A stretch of 64,000 nucleotides of DNA from Rudanella paleaurantiibacter. Its GTDB lineage: Bacteria; Bacteroidota; Bacteroidia; Cytophagales; Spirosomataceae. The notes under the pieces were generated by a model that was not told the origin of the DNA, did not search any database, and saw only the letters and a list, made by a program, of their open reading frames with translations. Below are positions 46,901 through 54,960 of the stretch, piece after piece (within the stretch, counting starts at the first letter, position 1; every line of letters begins with the position of its first letter). Location of the stretch: the NCBI RefSeq assembly GCF_009184635.1, contig NZ_WELI01000013.1, positions 95,716-159,715 on the forward strand. The letters are read 5' to 3'. The translations under genes were made by a program, and so were the position numbers.

Positions 46901-49900
46901 TTGCTCACCAGCACGGACTGTCTCGAATTAGCTGTGGCCGTAAAACTCTGGGTAGTGCCCGCAACGGTGAAGTTCTGATTCACAGACACTTGAGTGCCGA
47001 CATATAATTGGATATTATACGTGCCATTAGGTAGTGGAATCCGATAGCTAAAACTGGTCCCTGAACGCGCCTGCGCGTAGGGCACACCCGACTGACCGGT
47101 CGTTGTCGGTGAACCGCCAACATAGAAATTATCGCCGACGAAGCCTCCGTTTACCCGGCTGAAATTGGTTCCCCCAGCCTGCACATACAGCGTATCGAAG
47201 GCATTGCTACAGGCATTTGGGAGGTTGAAGGTAGTCATACCTCCGGCTGAACCGTCGGCGTTAATGGCGATTTTGTGCAACTGATTCTGCTTCGGATTCA
47301 CTACCCAAAGAGCCGAATTGTCATCTGAGATGTCAAGATCGCCTAAACCCACCTTGCCTACCAATGGGAAAGAGGTGGGGTCGTTATTGGGCTGGCTGGT
47401 GGCTCCTAAGCCCCGGCTGGCATCGTTGCCAATCGTACCCAGATCCAGGTTGTAGGGAGCAGCCGTCAGGTCAGCCCATACAGTATTGATCGAGGTGGTA
47501 GAGGTCGGATTGGACGTTTGCCAAATCAGTCCCAGGTCGCCTTTCCCATCATTATTGATGTCGCGCAGTCCCACATGCCTTTTTAGGAAGGTAGCCGTGT
47601 AGAGTTGCTTTGTCTGTCGGCCATAAGCCACGCCCCATACCGAGGCTACTTCAGAGGCATGGGCTAATTCAGTCGGTTTGGGTGTTATACCTGTGTTATT
47701 ATAATCAAACTTGACCAGCGCATCCGCATTGGAATTTGAAGCGCCATTCAGGTAACACGGAATGACCATAAAGGGATTGGTCTGGCAGTAGTCAATCGGT
47801 TGATTAATGCCTAAACTGGTGGTACAGCTTCCCGGCTGGGTAAACTGAACCGTCGTGCCGTTGTTGGTGCCCCGGTAGGTGGGTTTGTAGCCAGCGGGCA
47901 GGTTGCTGAACTCCACCCGGTAGGTAGTGCCAGCGGTCAGCCCCGTAAAGCTATAAGCCCCATTGAGATCGGATTGCATCGTGGCTACTTGCGAACTCTG
48001 GTTCGTGGCATCGCACCGGAACAACGTAACCGTAATGCCCGACATAGTCAGGTCGTTGGCATCTGCCGTACCATCACTGTCGAAATCGCGGTACACTTTT
48101 CCGCCCAGGCTGGTAGCACTGGCCGTGCAGGGCGTACACGGCACGGGCGTTACGGTGATGCTGGCATCGTCTGACACGCAACCATCGAGAGTGAGTCGTA
48201 CCCGGTAAGTTGTGGTAGCGTTGATGGCAGTGGTGGTGTAGGGGTTATTGCCGCTGACTAAGACAGTGCCACTTTCAACAAACCACTGGTAGCTAGCTCT
48301 TCCGTTGTAGGTATCGGCCAAAAGAGTGGCGGTGCTGCCTGTACAGACTTGCTGAGGGCCGCCAATAACGGTATTAGGGCGGGGCTTAAGCGTAATGGTC
48401 AGACTGCTAACGGGTTTGCAGAGTCCGTCTGCCGAAACCAGTATAGCATACACAAACAGGCTCGTATTGGTGCCACTCAGATTGTCCGGCAACTGAACGT
48501 TGCTGAAGGTAAGCGTTTTAGTGCCCAAGACGGTACTGGAAGCCACGGAGGTGACAAAGGCGGGGGTAATCGTGGTTGAATAGGGATCCACAGCTACCGG
48601 ATAAGCCACCAGCCGAATCCCGTCAGGAGACAGGGCATTGGTGGAGACGGTAAACGTAGCTGTCCCTTTGCCGCAGTACTGGGTGTTGGCTCCTGGCGAG
48701 GTAAATGTTATGGTTGGGCACACGTACACACCGGCATCAAACGTATGGTCGTTCTGCCCGGTAACACCCAACGTTACGTTGGCCACTGCCGTAGTTGAGC
48801 CCACCGCACTGGGTGCAAAATCGCTGTCTATGGCATCACTTGTTCCCTGGTCGGCGGCCGTCAGCGAGAAGCTGGCAAGAGCTGTCTGTGTCTGAGCGAT
48901 TCGCAACTGAACGGAAGTCCCTGGAGTCAGGGCCGTTAAATTGTAAATCGCTGAGGTTGTATTGGTGCCCGAAGCCGATGAGAAATAGTATCCTCCATTG
49001 GTATTTGTCGTGGCAGAGGCAATCAGCGTGTTGCTTTTATACAACGTGACCACCACATTCGGAATGCCGGGTTCGTTGGGGTCCTGAATCCCATCGCGGT
49101 CATAATCCTGCCAGATGCGATTACCAATTTCGATGGGTGCTACATCACAGAGAGCCTCCAGGTCGCCTAAGCCCGTGGCTTTGCCAAAAAAAGGATTTTC
49201 ACCACTAAAAACTTGGAAGTTACCGGTTTGCGTACCCGTCGTGTTGCTTAATTTGATAATTCCACCCGTACGAACCACGGTGGGGTCCATGGCAATCGTA
49301 ACAACTTCTCCTTTTCCTTTGACGAGTGCAAGGCCGCCCTGGGCCGTTTCGTAGTGGTCGGTCGAATAAAACTCGCCACTATAAAACTCCAGGGGTGTAC
49401 CCGTTGTGGTGTAATTCAGCGGTTCAATAGTCCAGGTAGTACCCGATACGGTTGCCCGTAAAATATCTCCGCCTGAAATGTTATTCTCCTGTAGGTTATT
49501 GGACGAGTTGCCCGTTGGTTGATAGTTAATGGCTCCAATCTGATGCGACGTGCGGTCAATGAAGCCCAAAATCATACTCCCATCGGTATCGAAGACCATA
49601 TCGGAAAGGAGTGGTGTCGGATGTGAACTCCAATCGGCTGCCGTAACAGGTGCCCCACTCAACGTCGTTGTATTGTAGGTGCTAACCCAGGGATGCCAGT
49701 AGCGAGATTGTTCCTGTGCAGTGAGGAAAGTAGTGTTCCAGGCTTGTGTTCGTCGATAATTCAGGTTGAATTGCAGAACAGGCGTAGTGGAGAAGGTGTT
49801 GGTGGCCCCGTCCATTTCGTATACGAACGCTTTCAGATCATCCCGGCTGTTGGAGATGGAAGCATCACAGGTAACTCCCACATAGAGATTCCCATTCCGG

Positions 49901-50910
49901 TAGGCCAGCCCAAAGGGCCGGAAATCCCCACCCGTACAGCCGGGATCAGGTACGGCCACACTGGTGACAATCGTCTGCGTATCGATATTGATAATGTAGA
50001 TTCTCTTGTCGTTCAGATTGGTTACGTATAAGTATTGTTCATCCTCCGAAATATCCAGGTCACCCAGACCGATGGCTCCCACTAAAGAGAAGGCGGTCGG
50101 GTCAGCATTTAGGGCCGAAGGGGCACCTAACCCCCGATTGGCGTTACTGGCAATAGTACCGGCATTGGGAACGGTAATGAATACAGACGCATTGGTTGAA
50201 GTTGCATTGGGGTCTGAGATGTAAATAGCGCCTAACCCTCCAGGGCCTACACCCACGTGACGTTTTAAAAAGGCTGCCGTGTAGATTCGCTTCCGTGTTT
50301 TACTATAAGCAACCCCCCAGGCCGAGCCAATCTGGGATTTATTGGCTACGGTTTTTTTGTTAGTTGTCGTTGTGCCAGAATCGGTATAGTTCCAACTGAC
50401 CATCGCATCGACGGGTGCTGTGGTGTTATTATCCCCATTGATGTAACAGGTGGTTACGAGCCTGGGATTAGCCTGGCAATAGTCGTTGGGCAGATTAACT
50501 CCAAAATTGATGGATGCGGCTGCGGCCCCCGCTGTGACAAACTGGACCGACGTACCATTGCCTGCCGAATTGCTCGAAAATGGTCCGCTATAATCACCCG
50601 TTGGGAATCCCGTGAATTCGAGTCGAACGGATGTGCCGGACGGGATAGTAGCGGCTGCAAAACTGTACGATCCGGCTGTTGTGCTAATCGCCGACGTCAA
50701 TGTTGCGTTGAAGTAAGCCGTGACCGTAACGCCGGAAACCCCTCCTTCGCCGGCGTCCTTAATGCCGTTTCCGTTGTAGTCCCGGAACACGGTTCCAGAT
50801 ACCTGCGCGTTAGCCATAAAGGAATAACTAATGCCCAGTATCAGCCATAGGGTGCATGACCAAAGGTTAACGTGAGGAAAGCGTTGGGATAGAGTACACA
50901 AATGAGCCAT
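37987..50910 (-). CDS. Giant ~4300-aa surface protein with SdrD_B repeats
   Basis: The start at 50910 (MAHLCTLSQRF) gives a signal peptide ending YSFMANAQ; the frame is open to 50973. Three large units follow. Each has an SdrD_B-type domain (VSGTVFRDYNGNG about 35; LGGKVYRDFDSDG about 935 and 2090), a propeller-like region with WGVAYSKTRKRIYTAAFLKR-type motifs, and a second SdrD_B domain (IGNRIWQDYDRDG about 594; IGNRVWRDDNANG about 1635 and 2826). Units 2 and 3 carry an extra malectin-like sandwich in the same propeller loop. The C-terminal third is Ig-like/SprB-like repeats (TICAGQTATL, SGTGIFS), a DUF11 domain (about 4010-4105, VVSFTITLTNSGG) and a final Cys-rich segment ending ITVRKVKR. 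No standard T9SS domain is recognised. A surface adhesin is inferred. It is divergent from a LytTR regulator. Confidence 0.85.
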   Translation of the reverse strand: MAHLCTLSQRFPHVNLWSCTLWLILGISYSFMANAQVSGTVFRDYNGNGIKDAGEGGVSGVTVTAYFNATLTSAISTTAGSYSFAAATIPSGTSVRLEFTGFPTGDYSGPFSSNSAGNGTSVQFVTAGAAAASINFGVNLPNDYCQANPRLVTTCYINGDNNTTAPVDAMVSWNYTDSGTTTTNKKTVANKSQIGSAWGVAYSKTRKRIYTAAFLKRHVGVGPGGLGAIYISDPNATSTNASVFITVPNAGTIASNANRGLGAPSALNADPTAFSLVGAIGLGDLDISEDEQYLYVTNLNDKRIYIINIDTQTIVTSVAVPDPGCTGGDFRPFGLAYRNGNLYVGVTCDASISNSRDDLKAFVYEMDGATNTFSTTPVLQFNLNYRRTQAWNTTFLTAQEQSRYWHPWVSTYNTTTLSGAPVTAADWSSHPTPLLSDMVFDTDGSMILGFIDRTSHQIGAINYQPTGNSSNNLQENNISGGDILRATVSGTTWTIEPLNYTTTGTPLEFYSGEFYSTDHYETAQGGLALVKGKGEVVTIAMDPTVVRTGGIIKLSNTTGTQTGNFQVFSGENPFFGKATGLGDLEALCDVAPIEIGNRIWQDYDRDGIQDPNEPGIPNVVVTLYKSNTLIASATTNTNGGYYFSSASGTNTTSAIYNLTALTPGTSVQLRIAQTQTALASFSLTAADQGTSDAIDSDFAPSAVGSTTAVANVTLGVTGQNDHTFDAGVYVCPTITFTSPGANTQYCGKGTATFTVSTNALSPDGIRLVAYPVAVDPYSTTITPAFVTSVASSTVLGTKTLTFSNVQLPDNLSGTNTSLFVYAILVSADGLCKPVSSLTITLKPRPNTVIGGPQQVCTGSTATLLADTYNGRASYQWFVESGTVLVSGNNPYTTTAINATTTYRVRLTLDGCVSDDASITVTPVPCTPCTASATSLGGKVYRDFDSDGTADANDLTMSGITVTLFRCDATNQSSQVATMQSDLNGAYSFTGLTAGTTYRVEFSNLPAGYKPTYRGTNNGTTVQFTQPGSCTTSLGINQPIDYCQTNPFMVIPCYLNGASNSNADALVKFDYNNTGITPKPTELAHASEVASVWGVAYGRQTKQLYTATFLKRHVGLRDINNDGKGDLGLIWQTSNPTSTTSINTVWADLTAAPYNLDLGTIGNDASRGLGATSQPNNDPTSFPLVGKVGLGDLDISDDNSALWVVNPKQNQLHKIAINADGSAGGMTTFNLPNACSNAFDTLYVQAGGTNFSRVNGGFVGDNFYVGGSPTTTGQSGVPYAQARSGTSFSYRIPLPNGTYNIQLYVGTQVSVNQNFTVAGTTQSFTATANSRQSVLVSNAIVTNGLLDIVAAGNAGSNAYLSGIKIWSATGNQLADRSYPFALKYHNGKVYVGTTCPAEVSQDFAHLSSTVYELVDNGSTTFTPVLTLPLNYAKGATSGASCNGNKWHPWLPVMPGTCIYIFSYEEPVLSDIEFDVDGSMILGYFDRFTHQIGNANYPPTGTNLIYSASGGDILRACYVNGVFHQPGSPNCPNNAANNQGPTGGEFYAGDVAADLAQEATQGGLALLPGRNEVATNGYDVETVRDGGVYWLNNRTGAKNRTYEVYPNMDNATGNFAKGTSLGDLEVLCDLAPIQIGNRVWRDDNANGIQDPCEPPIPGAVVTLYDATKTTAYASVTTSAAGEYYFSSTTITVGNSTSSVATTALTYNTGYAVVLTSLGTSTVVTGLSLTNVSPVTPSESGTANSGSSQVNNDAILVNGKPCIGVTTGEPGSNNHTYDFGITIPECAKPEIAVSKSQTICQGGSFSLPLSATIISNTVTSGLQWYFTDASGSSFTAISGATSLTFSPTTAQLPTATGGVRYYAIMGQNGLSTSCAATAFVTLQIDPIVTVAFNSPAANTQYCGNGTATFTVSTNATAPAGIKLLAFTTATDPYSTTITPAFVTSVASSTATGTKTLTFSNVQLPDNLTGANMGLFVYAVLVSPTTSACQPPQASLIITLKPRPNTVIGGPTQVCTGSTATLSANAFNGATYQWYAGSGTAVVGSTNPYTTPAISATTTYRVRLTLASCVSDEASFTVTPVPCTSCTASATSLGGKVYRDFDSDGTADANDPNMSGITVTLFRCDATNQSTQVAQMQTDLNGAYSFTGLTAGTTYRVEFSNLPAGYEPTYRGLNNGTTVQFTQPGSCTTSLGINQPADFCQTNPMLVTPCYLDGAVTPNTTAFDDVLVGVNYDLSGSIYHLAMRTQIGSTWGVAYAKTAKKLYTAAFLKRHVGLKDGNLGQIYILDMTNPTSASATITPWLNVSSLAGVAGNWQFATDAQRGLTNAGTPSLDAQSFSLVAGIGLGDIDISEDEKTLYVMDLTNKQLLAIDIASKTLTGKYPVPELCSTTPSTGYFSAGSNNATFTANDGKQWQKGYLFDIYGSSGNYNQTITNPNSVTAGTGDAALYTNSAFVNAGSTMTYSFPVGNGTFGVKLHMATNATSNGRNTSVALESTTVLSGFDVYAAAGNQINVGIIRSFTTTVTDGVLTIAITANTGGGQAMVSGFELTTLNGTPTGETRPFALAVHNGKVYVGAVCDASHSQSRADLQASVLEFDPVAGSYNPTPILSFPLTYTHGPSYDGCSNLDLFQWHPWTSIYPNGIGCSGGFLYVQPTMSDIVFDADSSLIMGFFDRFQHQTGANIGQYAPDYTPSNGRVEGGVVGGDLLRAYFNGSSYELEYNGKEGSSSPKPTTSGQNNGDGIGGGEFYIDNFLGHHEISVGGIAFKPGSGEIRMSVGDPLAYNSGGLTGFNNTTGAKQNGITLYSGTTGGTQNKANGLGDLEVLCDLAPIQIGNRVWRDDNANGIQDPCEPAIPSAVVRLYDAAKTTILASATTNAAGEYYFQSGTVVAGTSTSAVTTTALTYNTTYALVISSLGTSTVVSSQALALTDVSPLTPGEIGTVNTGLTQINNDAKVDVVGGISSPCIRLTTGGPGETNHTYDFGIVKSTCVPPSVTVLANATTLCQDNSVTAYANVSPAGSYTYSWAAPQGVTLTGTSSATVTATNLTTGTNTFTLTVSSSPVCLTTTTVSVTVTALPVPTVVSQTICAGQPAVLTVQNCAGAVQWSASANNATSQSITVSPTTTTTYSVSCSVNGCVGWTTATVTVNGQPVINSMSAGICVGNTASVSVSASATSGSLEYSFNGGAFTPANTFTLTAPAPTTVTVVVRTVGTSCTVSQSIPVNCACQTPATVSLLPTTLQTCAGSPVSFTAGVAGATSATLTSSGTGIFSNAVVMGSVTPTYTPSAADVSAGSVTLTIISNDPDGVGLCSVATQSRVLTINPLPTVSLTSATICAGQTATLAASGASSYSFISAGSIQTGNQYVVSPTQTTVYSVTGTTNAGCTHTASGTVTVSPAVTVSITGNLSICTGQSTTLAASGGAGTTYRWNTNETTATISVSVAGSYSVTATSSAGCNHTASTSITVNPLPVLTVTSATICAGQTATLTVGGASTYRWSSGVTGPLLVVAPTATTVYSVTGTTTAGCSAVSSGTVVVNGQPQINGIRQSTACVGNVASLTVDAINTGAGVLEYSLNGGAFQTNNSFTLSAPTTVTAVIVVRTQGSSCSVTESVVVNCACQTPVSLTFVPTTLQTCATTPVSFTAGVAGATSATLTSSGTGIFSQNVLVNNGVQLITYTPSLADATAGSVTLTLMSADPDGSGSCVADQIVRTLTINSLPSVSATSASICAGGVATLNASGASTFRWSNGATTAAISVSVAGIYSVTGVSAQGCSNVASGTLTISPTPTLGITRRWLTTTSTALLTATGCVGGRINWSTGATNTASITVPVPTNTTTVYAATCTMGTGCTANAVISFNTTPGGEDNLQVSNALVCQGSPAVLTATGCSQGNLLWSTNVQTSSISVAGQTASYTVTCTDNKGQLIAVGSVSAVSASSVTVAAIPGETVPVGSSVSLVASGCTSGTLNWSTGMGDSGKSLVVVTPTLGSATYSVTCVSGVGCVSSASVVVVGITDVQPNVLLQKVASKTRSKIGEVVSFTITLTNSGGTSATSIVVSDTFSAGLSLVPGSAFTASGTFTTGINGGQWLLTSIPAGATATLTYSASVVAEGVLYNTASIPGQEVSVCLSVPIRVCKGLPFALRLLAPVGFSRYQWYLTAPGASSSTLVSDSGQESFTATALGEYHVQVDNGQCPNGSCCPVVIEETEVPSYTALVKQPSCVGSTPQGNGEIRLANLGTDPYVYQVSRGTSFSASEALTAAAAVPMNGVVGTGLLPGNYTVRVWLLINGEASCPRDLSLALVDNCSCPAGLCVPITVRKVKR

Positions 50911-51132
50911 ATTATTTTGGTCTGCGGAGAGGTCGCACGCAGGCTCATTGGCCTTAATCAATCTTATGCCCAAAAAATATCTCTATCCAATGATTAGGGA
51001 ATAAAGCGACGGCTTGAGTACATAACTTGTCGTTTTAATAGCACCAAATATGCTTTTTACATTGTTACATAAGTTCTATTATATCCAAAATAGGGGCATT
51101 CGGCATTTCATTTGCTCCGTATAAATGAATGC

Positions 51133-51160
51133 ATATAATTGCTAAGTATATAATTGCTAA
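51133..51160. promoter_or_regulatory. Direct repeat in the divergent control region
   Basis: ATATAATTGCTAA occurs at 51133-51145 and 51148-51160, a 15-bp phase, 51 bases before the LytTR gene. LytTR-domain proteins typically bind pairs of short direct repeats, so this is a candidate autoregulatory site that could also affect the divergent giant gene. Confidence 0.55.
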
Positions 51161-51211
51161 TTTTCGGCTTAACAGTATACCGGCTTCCTCTTATACTCTC
51201 GGACCAAACGT

Positions 51212-51934
51212 ATGATAAACTACTCCTACCTGATAGTCGATGACTCACCATCAGACGCAACCATACTCCAACGGCAATTAGCCCAAATCACCACCCTTAA
51301 ACAGGTTACTACCTGTGGCTCCATTGAGGAAGCTCTGGCATTTTTGCTCACGCAACCCTGCCACCTACTTTTTTTGGACATTAAGTTGTCAGGGCAGTCA
51401 GGCATTGAGTGGTTACGGGAGTCTCCTAATCGACCGCCCGTTATTATCACGACTAATTACCCGGAATACGCTCTTGATTGTTACGACCTCGACGTCGTCG
51501 ATTTCTTAGTTAAACCGTACACGACAGACCGACTGGCGCGGTCTATACATCGTGCTTTAGCACGCCCTACGGCCGAACGGACCATCCAGTCGCAGAGTAT
51601 TTTTCTGTACGTGAACCGGAAACTACAGCGGTTCAATTTCAACGATATTACCCATCTGGAAGCCATTGGTGCCTACACCAAAATCCATACAGTCGATGGT
51701 ACTTATTCGACCAGTGAATCGATCTCCATGGTTGAGGCTCGCCTGCCCCAGAGTCAGTTTCTGCGGATTCAGAAGTCGTTTTTGATTAATCTGGACAAAT
51801 TAACCATGTTCGAGCATCGGGCCGTCTGGATTGGGTCGGTTAAATTATCGATTGGGCAACAGTACCGCGAAACATTTAGCCAGTTGTTGCGGGGTCGGTC
51901 GAAAAAAGGAAATCACAGCGAGATCGAGGGATGA
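51212..51934 (+). CDS. LytTR-family response regulator
   Basis: The 240-aa regulator has a receiver domain (about 1-120; acidic D10/D11, phospho-acceptor D56 in LLFLDIKLSG, conserved K in FLVKPYTTDR) and a LytTR DNA-binding domain (about 130-232, with ITHLEAIGAYTKIHTVDG and FLRIQKSFLINLDKL). The stop overlaps the start of the kinase gene by four bases (ATGA), so the two are translationally coupled. Likely partner is that kinase. A candidate binding site lies upstream at 51133-51160. Confidence 0.93.
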   Translation: MINYSYLIVDDSPSDATILQRQLAQITTLKQVTTCGSIEEALAFLLTQPCHLLFLDIKLSGQSGIEWLRESPNRPPVIITTNYPEYALDCYDLDVVDFLVKPYTTDRLARSIHRALARPTAERTIQSQSIFLYVNRKLQRFNFNDITHLEAIGAYTKIHTVDGTYSTSESISMVEARLPQSQFLRIQKSFLINLDKLTMFEHRAVWIGSVKLSIGQQYRETFSQLLRGRSKKGNHSEIEG

Positions 51935-53946
51935 CACGGAATTGCTGGGTAATTCTAGGGATTATCCTGATCATCCATGTCTGTTGTCCGGCGTGGGTAG
52001 GTGCCCAACCAGCCGATTCACTAACGACCCGGCTGTTGGCTTATGCCGACTCCGCTAAACGGCTGCGAGACACGAATCGGGATACGGAAGCATTCGCGCT
52101 GCTTCGGGCAGCGCTGCATAACGCCAGGCATCAGTCATCGAAACGGGGGCTTGTGTCCCTGTATTTTCAGCTTGGTTTAAGCGAACGCAAACGAAATCAG
52201 TACGAAGCGGGTACGTTAGCCCTGCTCCAGGCCAACCGATTAGCACGCCAACTAAACGATACCGTGCAGCTCTTTCGGGTAGGGTATGCCCTGGGCATGG
52301 TCTATAACGATCAGGGGCTCTACACCGAATCGGCCCGCCACTGCCATGCCACGTTTGGGTATTGTACGCCCGCCTATCCGAAGAACGATTCGCTTCGGGT
52401 CTCGATTATGCTGGCTTCGATTTACCGAAATATGGGCAACAAAGCGCTCTACCAGCAATACCTGGATTTAGCGATCCATCTGGGCCGTCGTTCAAAAAAT
52501 CTTCTTGAACAATTGTTTGCTGAATTCCAGCAGGGTACCCGGTGGGAAGAAGAGGGTAAGTATCAGGCGGCATTGAATACCCGACAGCATGCGATGCAAC
52601 TGATTCGGAGGCTCCCCACTGCCGACCAGGCCGAGTACATGACCAACAACCTGACGGGTTTGGCCCGAATGTATCGAAAATTACGCCAGTGGCAACCCGC
52701 TGAAAATGCTCTGAAGGAAGCGTTGCAGTGGGAGCTTCGCTACAGATCAGTCGCGACACAGGCATTGGTTTACACGGAATTGGCTTATCTGCAAGCCGAT
52801 CAGGGGCGACAGCAGGCGGCTCTTCAGACGGGTGCCCAGGCTCTGCTCCTGGCCCGGAAAACCAACCGGCCCGATTTAGTACAACCGGCTCTTGAGGGAC
52901 TGCTTCAGCTACAAAAAAAATACGGTCGGTTTGAAGACGCGCTATCTACCACTCAGGAATTGCACAAATTGACCGATAGTCTGGCTACCGTTGCCAAAAT
53001 GAAAGCGGTTGCTCAGGTAGAAGCCCGGTATAAGGTGGCGGCTAAGGAGGGGACTATACAACTCCTGAGGCAGGAGGCCCGTATTAAGCAGTTAGAGGCC
53101 GAAACCCGGCAGCGCGAATTAGCTACCGTGCGACGGCAACAATATGGGTTTATTGGGTTGACAATCGTTCTGCTGACTGGGTTGGGAGTAATTGGTTATC
53201 TGTTCTTTCGCACCCGCCGGCTCCAGCGGCAAGCCGAAGAACAGGGTCAGCTTCTGGCGATGCAAGCGGATGAGCTACAGCAAATTAACGCTACGAAAGA
53301 TCGACTCTTTGCGATTATCGGTCATGATCTTCGTTCACCGGTAACAAATCTTCAATTTGCTCTGGGTGAACTTGCGCTATACGCTACCCATACGCCCGCT
53401 CAGGCATCGTTGATGGGGCAGGTAAGTGATCAGATTGGTCACCTGGGTCGGCTGATCAACAACTTGTTGTATTGGTCGCTCGCTCAACAGGGTATGCTCC
53501 GCGACCGGATGGAGTGGCTTTGTCCTGACAGCCTGCTTTCGGATTGTCAGACCCTTTTTGCCGATCGAATCCAGCGCCGGAAACTGACTATAGCTACGGT
53601 TGAAACGGCTGATGAAATCTGGGCCGATGAAGTGCAGATGCAAATTATCATTCGAAATCTGTTCGATAATGCCACTAAGTTTTCCCCGGTTGGCAGCACA
53701 ATCTTCGTCAACTGGGAACGAAGCGGTGCAACCTATTCGGTAACATTTATAAACACGGTAGACGAGTCACATTCAGCCGCAGCCGGGTCAAATTTGGGGT
53801 TGAATGTAGTCGATGAGTTAGTCAAGCGGCACAATGGATCGATGACGGCCCAAATACTGCCGGATAAGCAATGGCAAACGCGCATTGTCTGGCCGTTATT
53901 AAATGAGGAGTTGCTACGGAAGACCACTATTGTAGAAATGGCTTAA
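51931..53946 (+). CDS. TPR sensor histidine kinase
   Basis: This 671-aa membrane kinase has a signal peptide (about 1-28, AWVGAQ), TPR-type helical repeats in the periplasm (about 35-360), a coiled coil (about 360-400), one membrane helix (about 405-425, LTIVLLTGLGVIGYLFF), HisKA with the phospho-acceptor His in IIGHDLRSPV (about 470) and HATPase_c with N-box IIRNLFDNATKFS and G2 box SNLGLNVVDELVKRHNG. The usual DxGxG box is not visible: that region reads NTVDESHSAAAG. Coupled by ATGA overlap to the LytTR regulator, with which it should form a two-component pair. HisKA kinases with LytTR partners are common in Cytophagales. Confidence 0.9.
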   Translation: MTRNCWVILGIILIIHVCCPAWVGAQPADSLTTRLLAYADSAKRLRDTNRDTEAFALLRAALHNARHQSSKRGLVSLYFQLGLSERKRNQYEAGTLALLQANRLARQLNDTVQLFRVGYALGMVYNDQGLYTESARHCHATFGYCTPAYPKNDSLRVSIMLASIYRNMGNKALYQQYLDLAIHLGRRSKNLLEQLFAEFQQGTRWEEEGKYQAALNTRQHAMQLIRRLPTADQAEYMTNNLTGLARMYRKLRQWQPAENALKEALQWELRYRSVATQALVYTELAYLQADQGRQQAALQTGAQALLLARKTNRPDLVQPALEGLLQLQKKYGRFEDALSTTQELHKLTDSLATVAKMKAVAQVEARYKVAAKEGTIQLLRQEARIKQLEAETRQRELATVRRQQYGFIGLTIVLLTGLGVIGYLFFRTRRLQRQAEEQGQLLAMQADELQQINATKDRLFAIIGHDLRSPVTNLQFALGELALYATHTPAQASLMGQVSDQIGHLGRLINNLLYWSLAQQGMLRDRMEWLCPDSLLSDCQTLFADRIQRRKLTIATVETADEIWADEVQMQIIIRNLFDNATKFSPVGSTIFVNWERSGATYSVTFINTVDESHSAAAGSNLGLNVVDELVKRHNGSMTAQILPDKQWQTRIVWPLLNEELLRKTTIVEMA

Positions 53947-54103
53947 CAAAATAGCCATTGAATTTCATTTGCTTAGCGTAAGGCTGTGCTTCTGTCTGCC
54001 CACTCTTATTTTCTGAGATACCCGTTCAGCGTTTCTTTAGGCGAATGCTGGTAGCTTTCCTATCAAGAGGGAATAGACCTCTCTTCTATTGTAATATGCC
54101 ATT

Positions 54104-54153
54104 AAAAGTGGCGATAAAACTCAAAAGTGTACCGGTAAGTACCACTAAAAGTG
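54104..54153. mobile_element. Possible IS21-like end remnant
   Basis: AAAAGTG occurs three times at 54104-54110, 54124-54130 and 54147-54153, with GTACCGGTAAGTAC between. Multiple CACTTTT repeats at ~20-bp spacing resemble the multi-repeat ends of IS21-family elements. No istA/istB gene is nearby. Confidence 0.35.
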
Positions 54154-54411
54154 CATAAGTCAACTCTCGATTTGTTAACCTGTCCTGCTTGGCGGCAGGA
54201 CACCTATTTACCAGATAGATATGAGCTGCGGATCGTAGGGGCCGATAATAGGGGGCGGTCCCTTTACCATCGGCTTTCCGGCCGCTGCGGTGAGTTCCCT
54301 GCTGGATTGTGATACAAAGATGCGCCCATTTTGAGGGGGGGGGTAATTTTAATTATCTGTCAATGTTTTTTTCTGCAAAAGCAATTTGTTTTTAAAAGCG
54401 TGTCTAACGTT

Positions 54412-54948
54412 TTATAGTTGGCCTGTCAGTATGAGCATAATTAGACAAAAAGCTAACCAATGAATACCCAGCCAGTTCTGAACTTTGGTCTCAAAGCGAA
54501 TCAGTAGTGTCTTGAATCCATCCAGCCAGGCATGACTCCGCTCCTTCAGCCTACGCCGACGATACAGCTCCTCATCGAAGTACACATACTCATCGCCCCC
54601 AGACCCACGGCGAGGATTGGGGCGGATGTTTGCCTGGATGTCTTGTTGAAATCAGACCGTCCGTCACTGACTCGAAGCAAAGCCCGCGTCAGCCTTCAAA
54701 AACAGTCCACCCACTCGCAGGCTCACTACTTGAGGTTGTGCACAGAGGTCGCCAAACTGCTCCTCAATGGCAAACAAGTCATTGTGCTGCCCGGCTTTGG
54801 GCCTACTACAGGCTAAGGGAATACCCTGATTGTCATTTACAGAGAGAATATTCGTAGTCTTAGCCATCATGCGTCCCTGATAGCCCGTAACCTCTCCCCC
54901 ATTCTTAGCCGATATTTGGGATGACCTCAACCTTTCAGATAACATTCG
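54412..54948 (-). pseudogene. IS5-like DDE transposase, decayed
   Basis: Minus-strand translation gives GEVTGYQGRMMAKTTNILS, GIPLACSRPKAGQHNDLFAI and GGLFLKADAGFAS, followed after two in-frame stops near 54664 and 54652 by DIQANIRPNPRRGSGG, YFDEELYRRRRLKERSHAWL and an end NWLGIHWLAFCLIMLILTGQ. These are the catalytic-core and C-terminal blocks of an IS5-family transposase. The N-terminal part is missing or unreadable, so the gene is dead. Confidence 0.8.
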
Positions 54949-54960
54949 TCCAGCCTATCC

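Noticed and set aside
50911..50973. Upstream start for the 4300-aa protein
   Set aside because: It would add 21 polar residues (MGIRLIKANEPACDLSADQN) before a normal signal peptide; possible but less likely.
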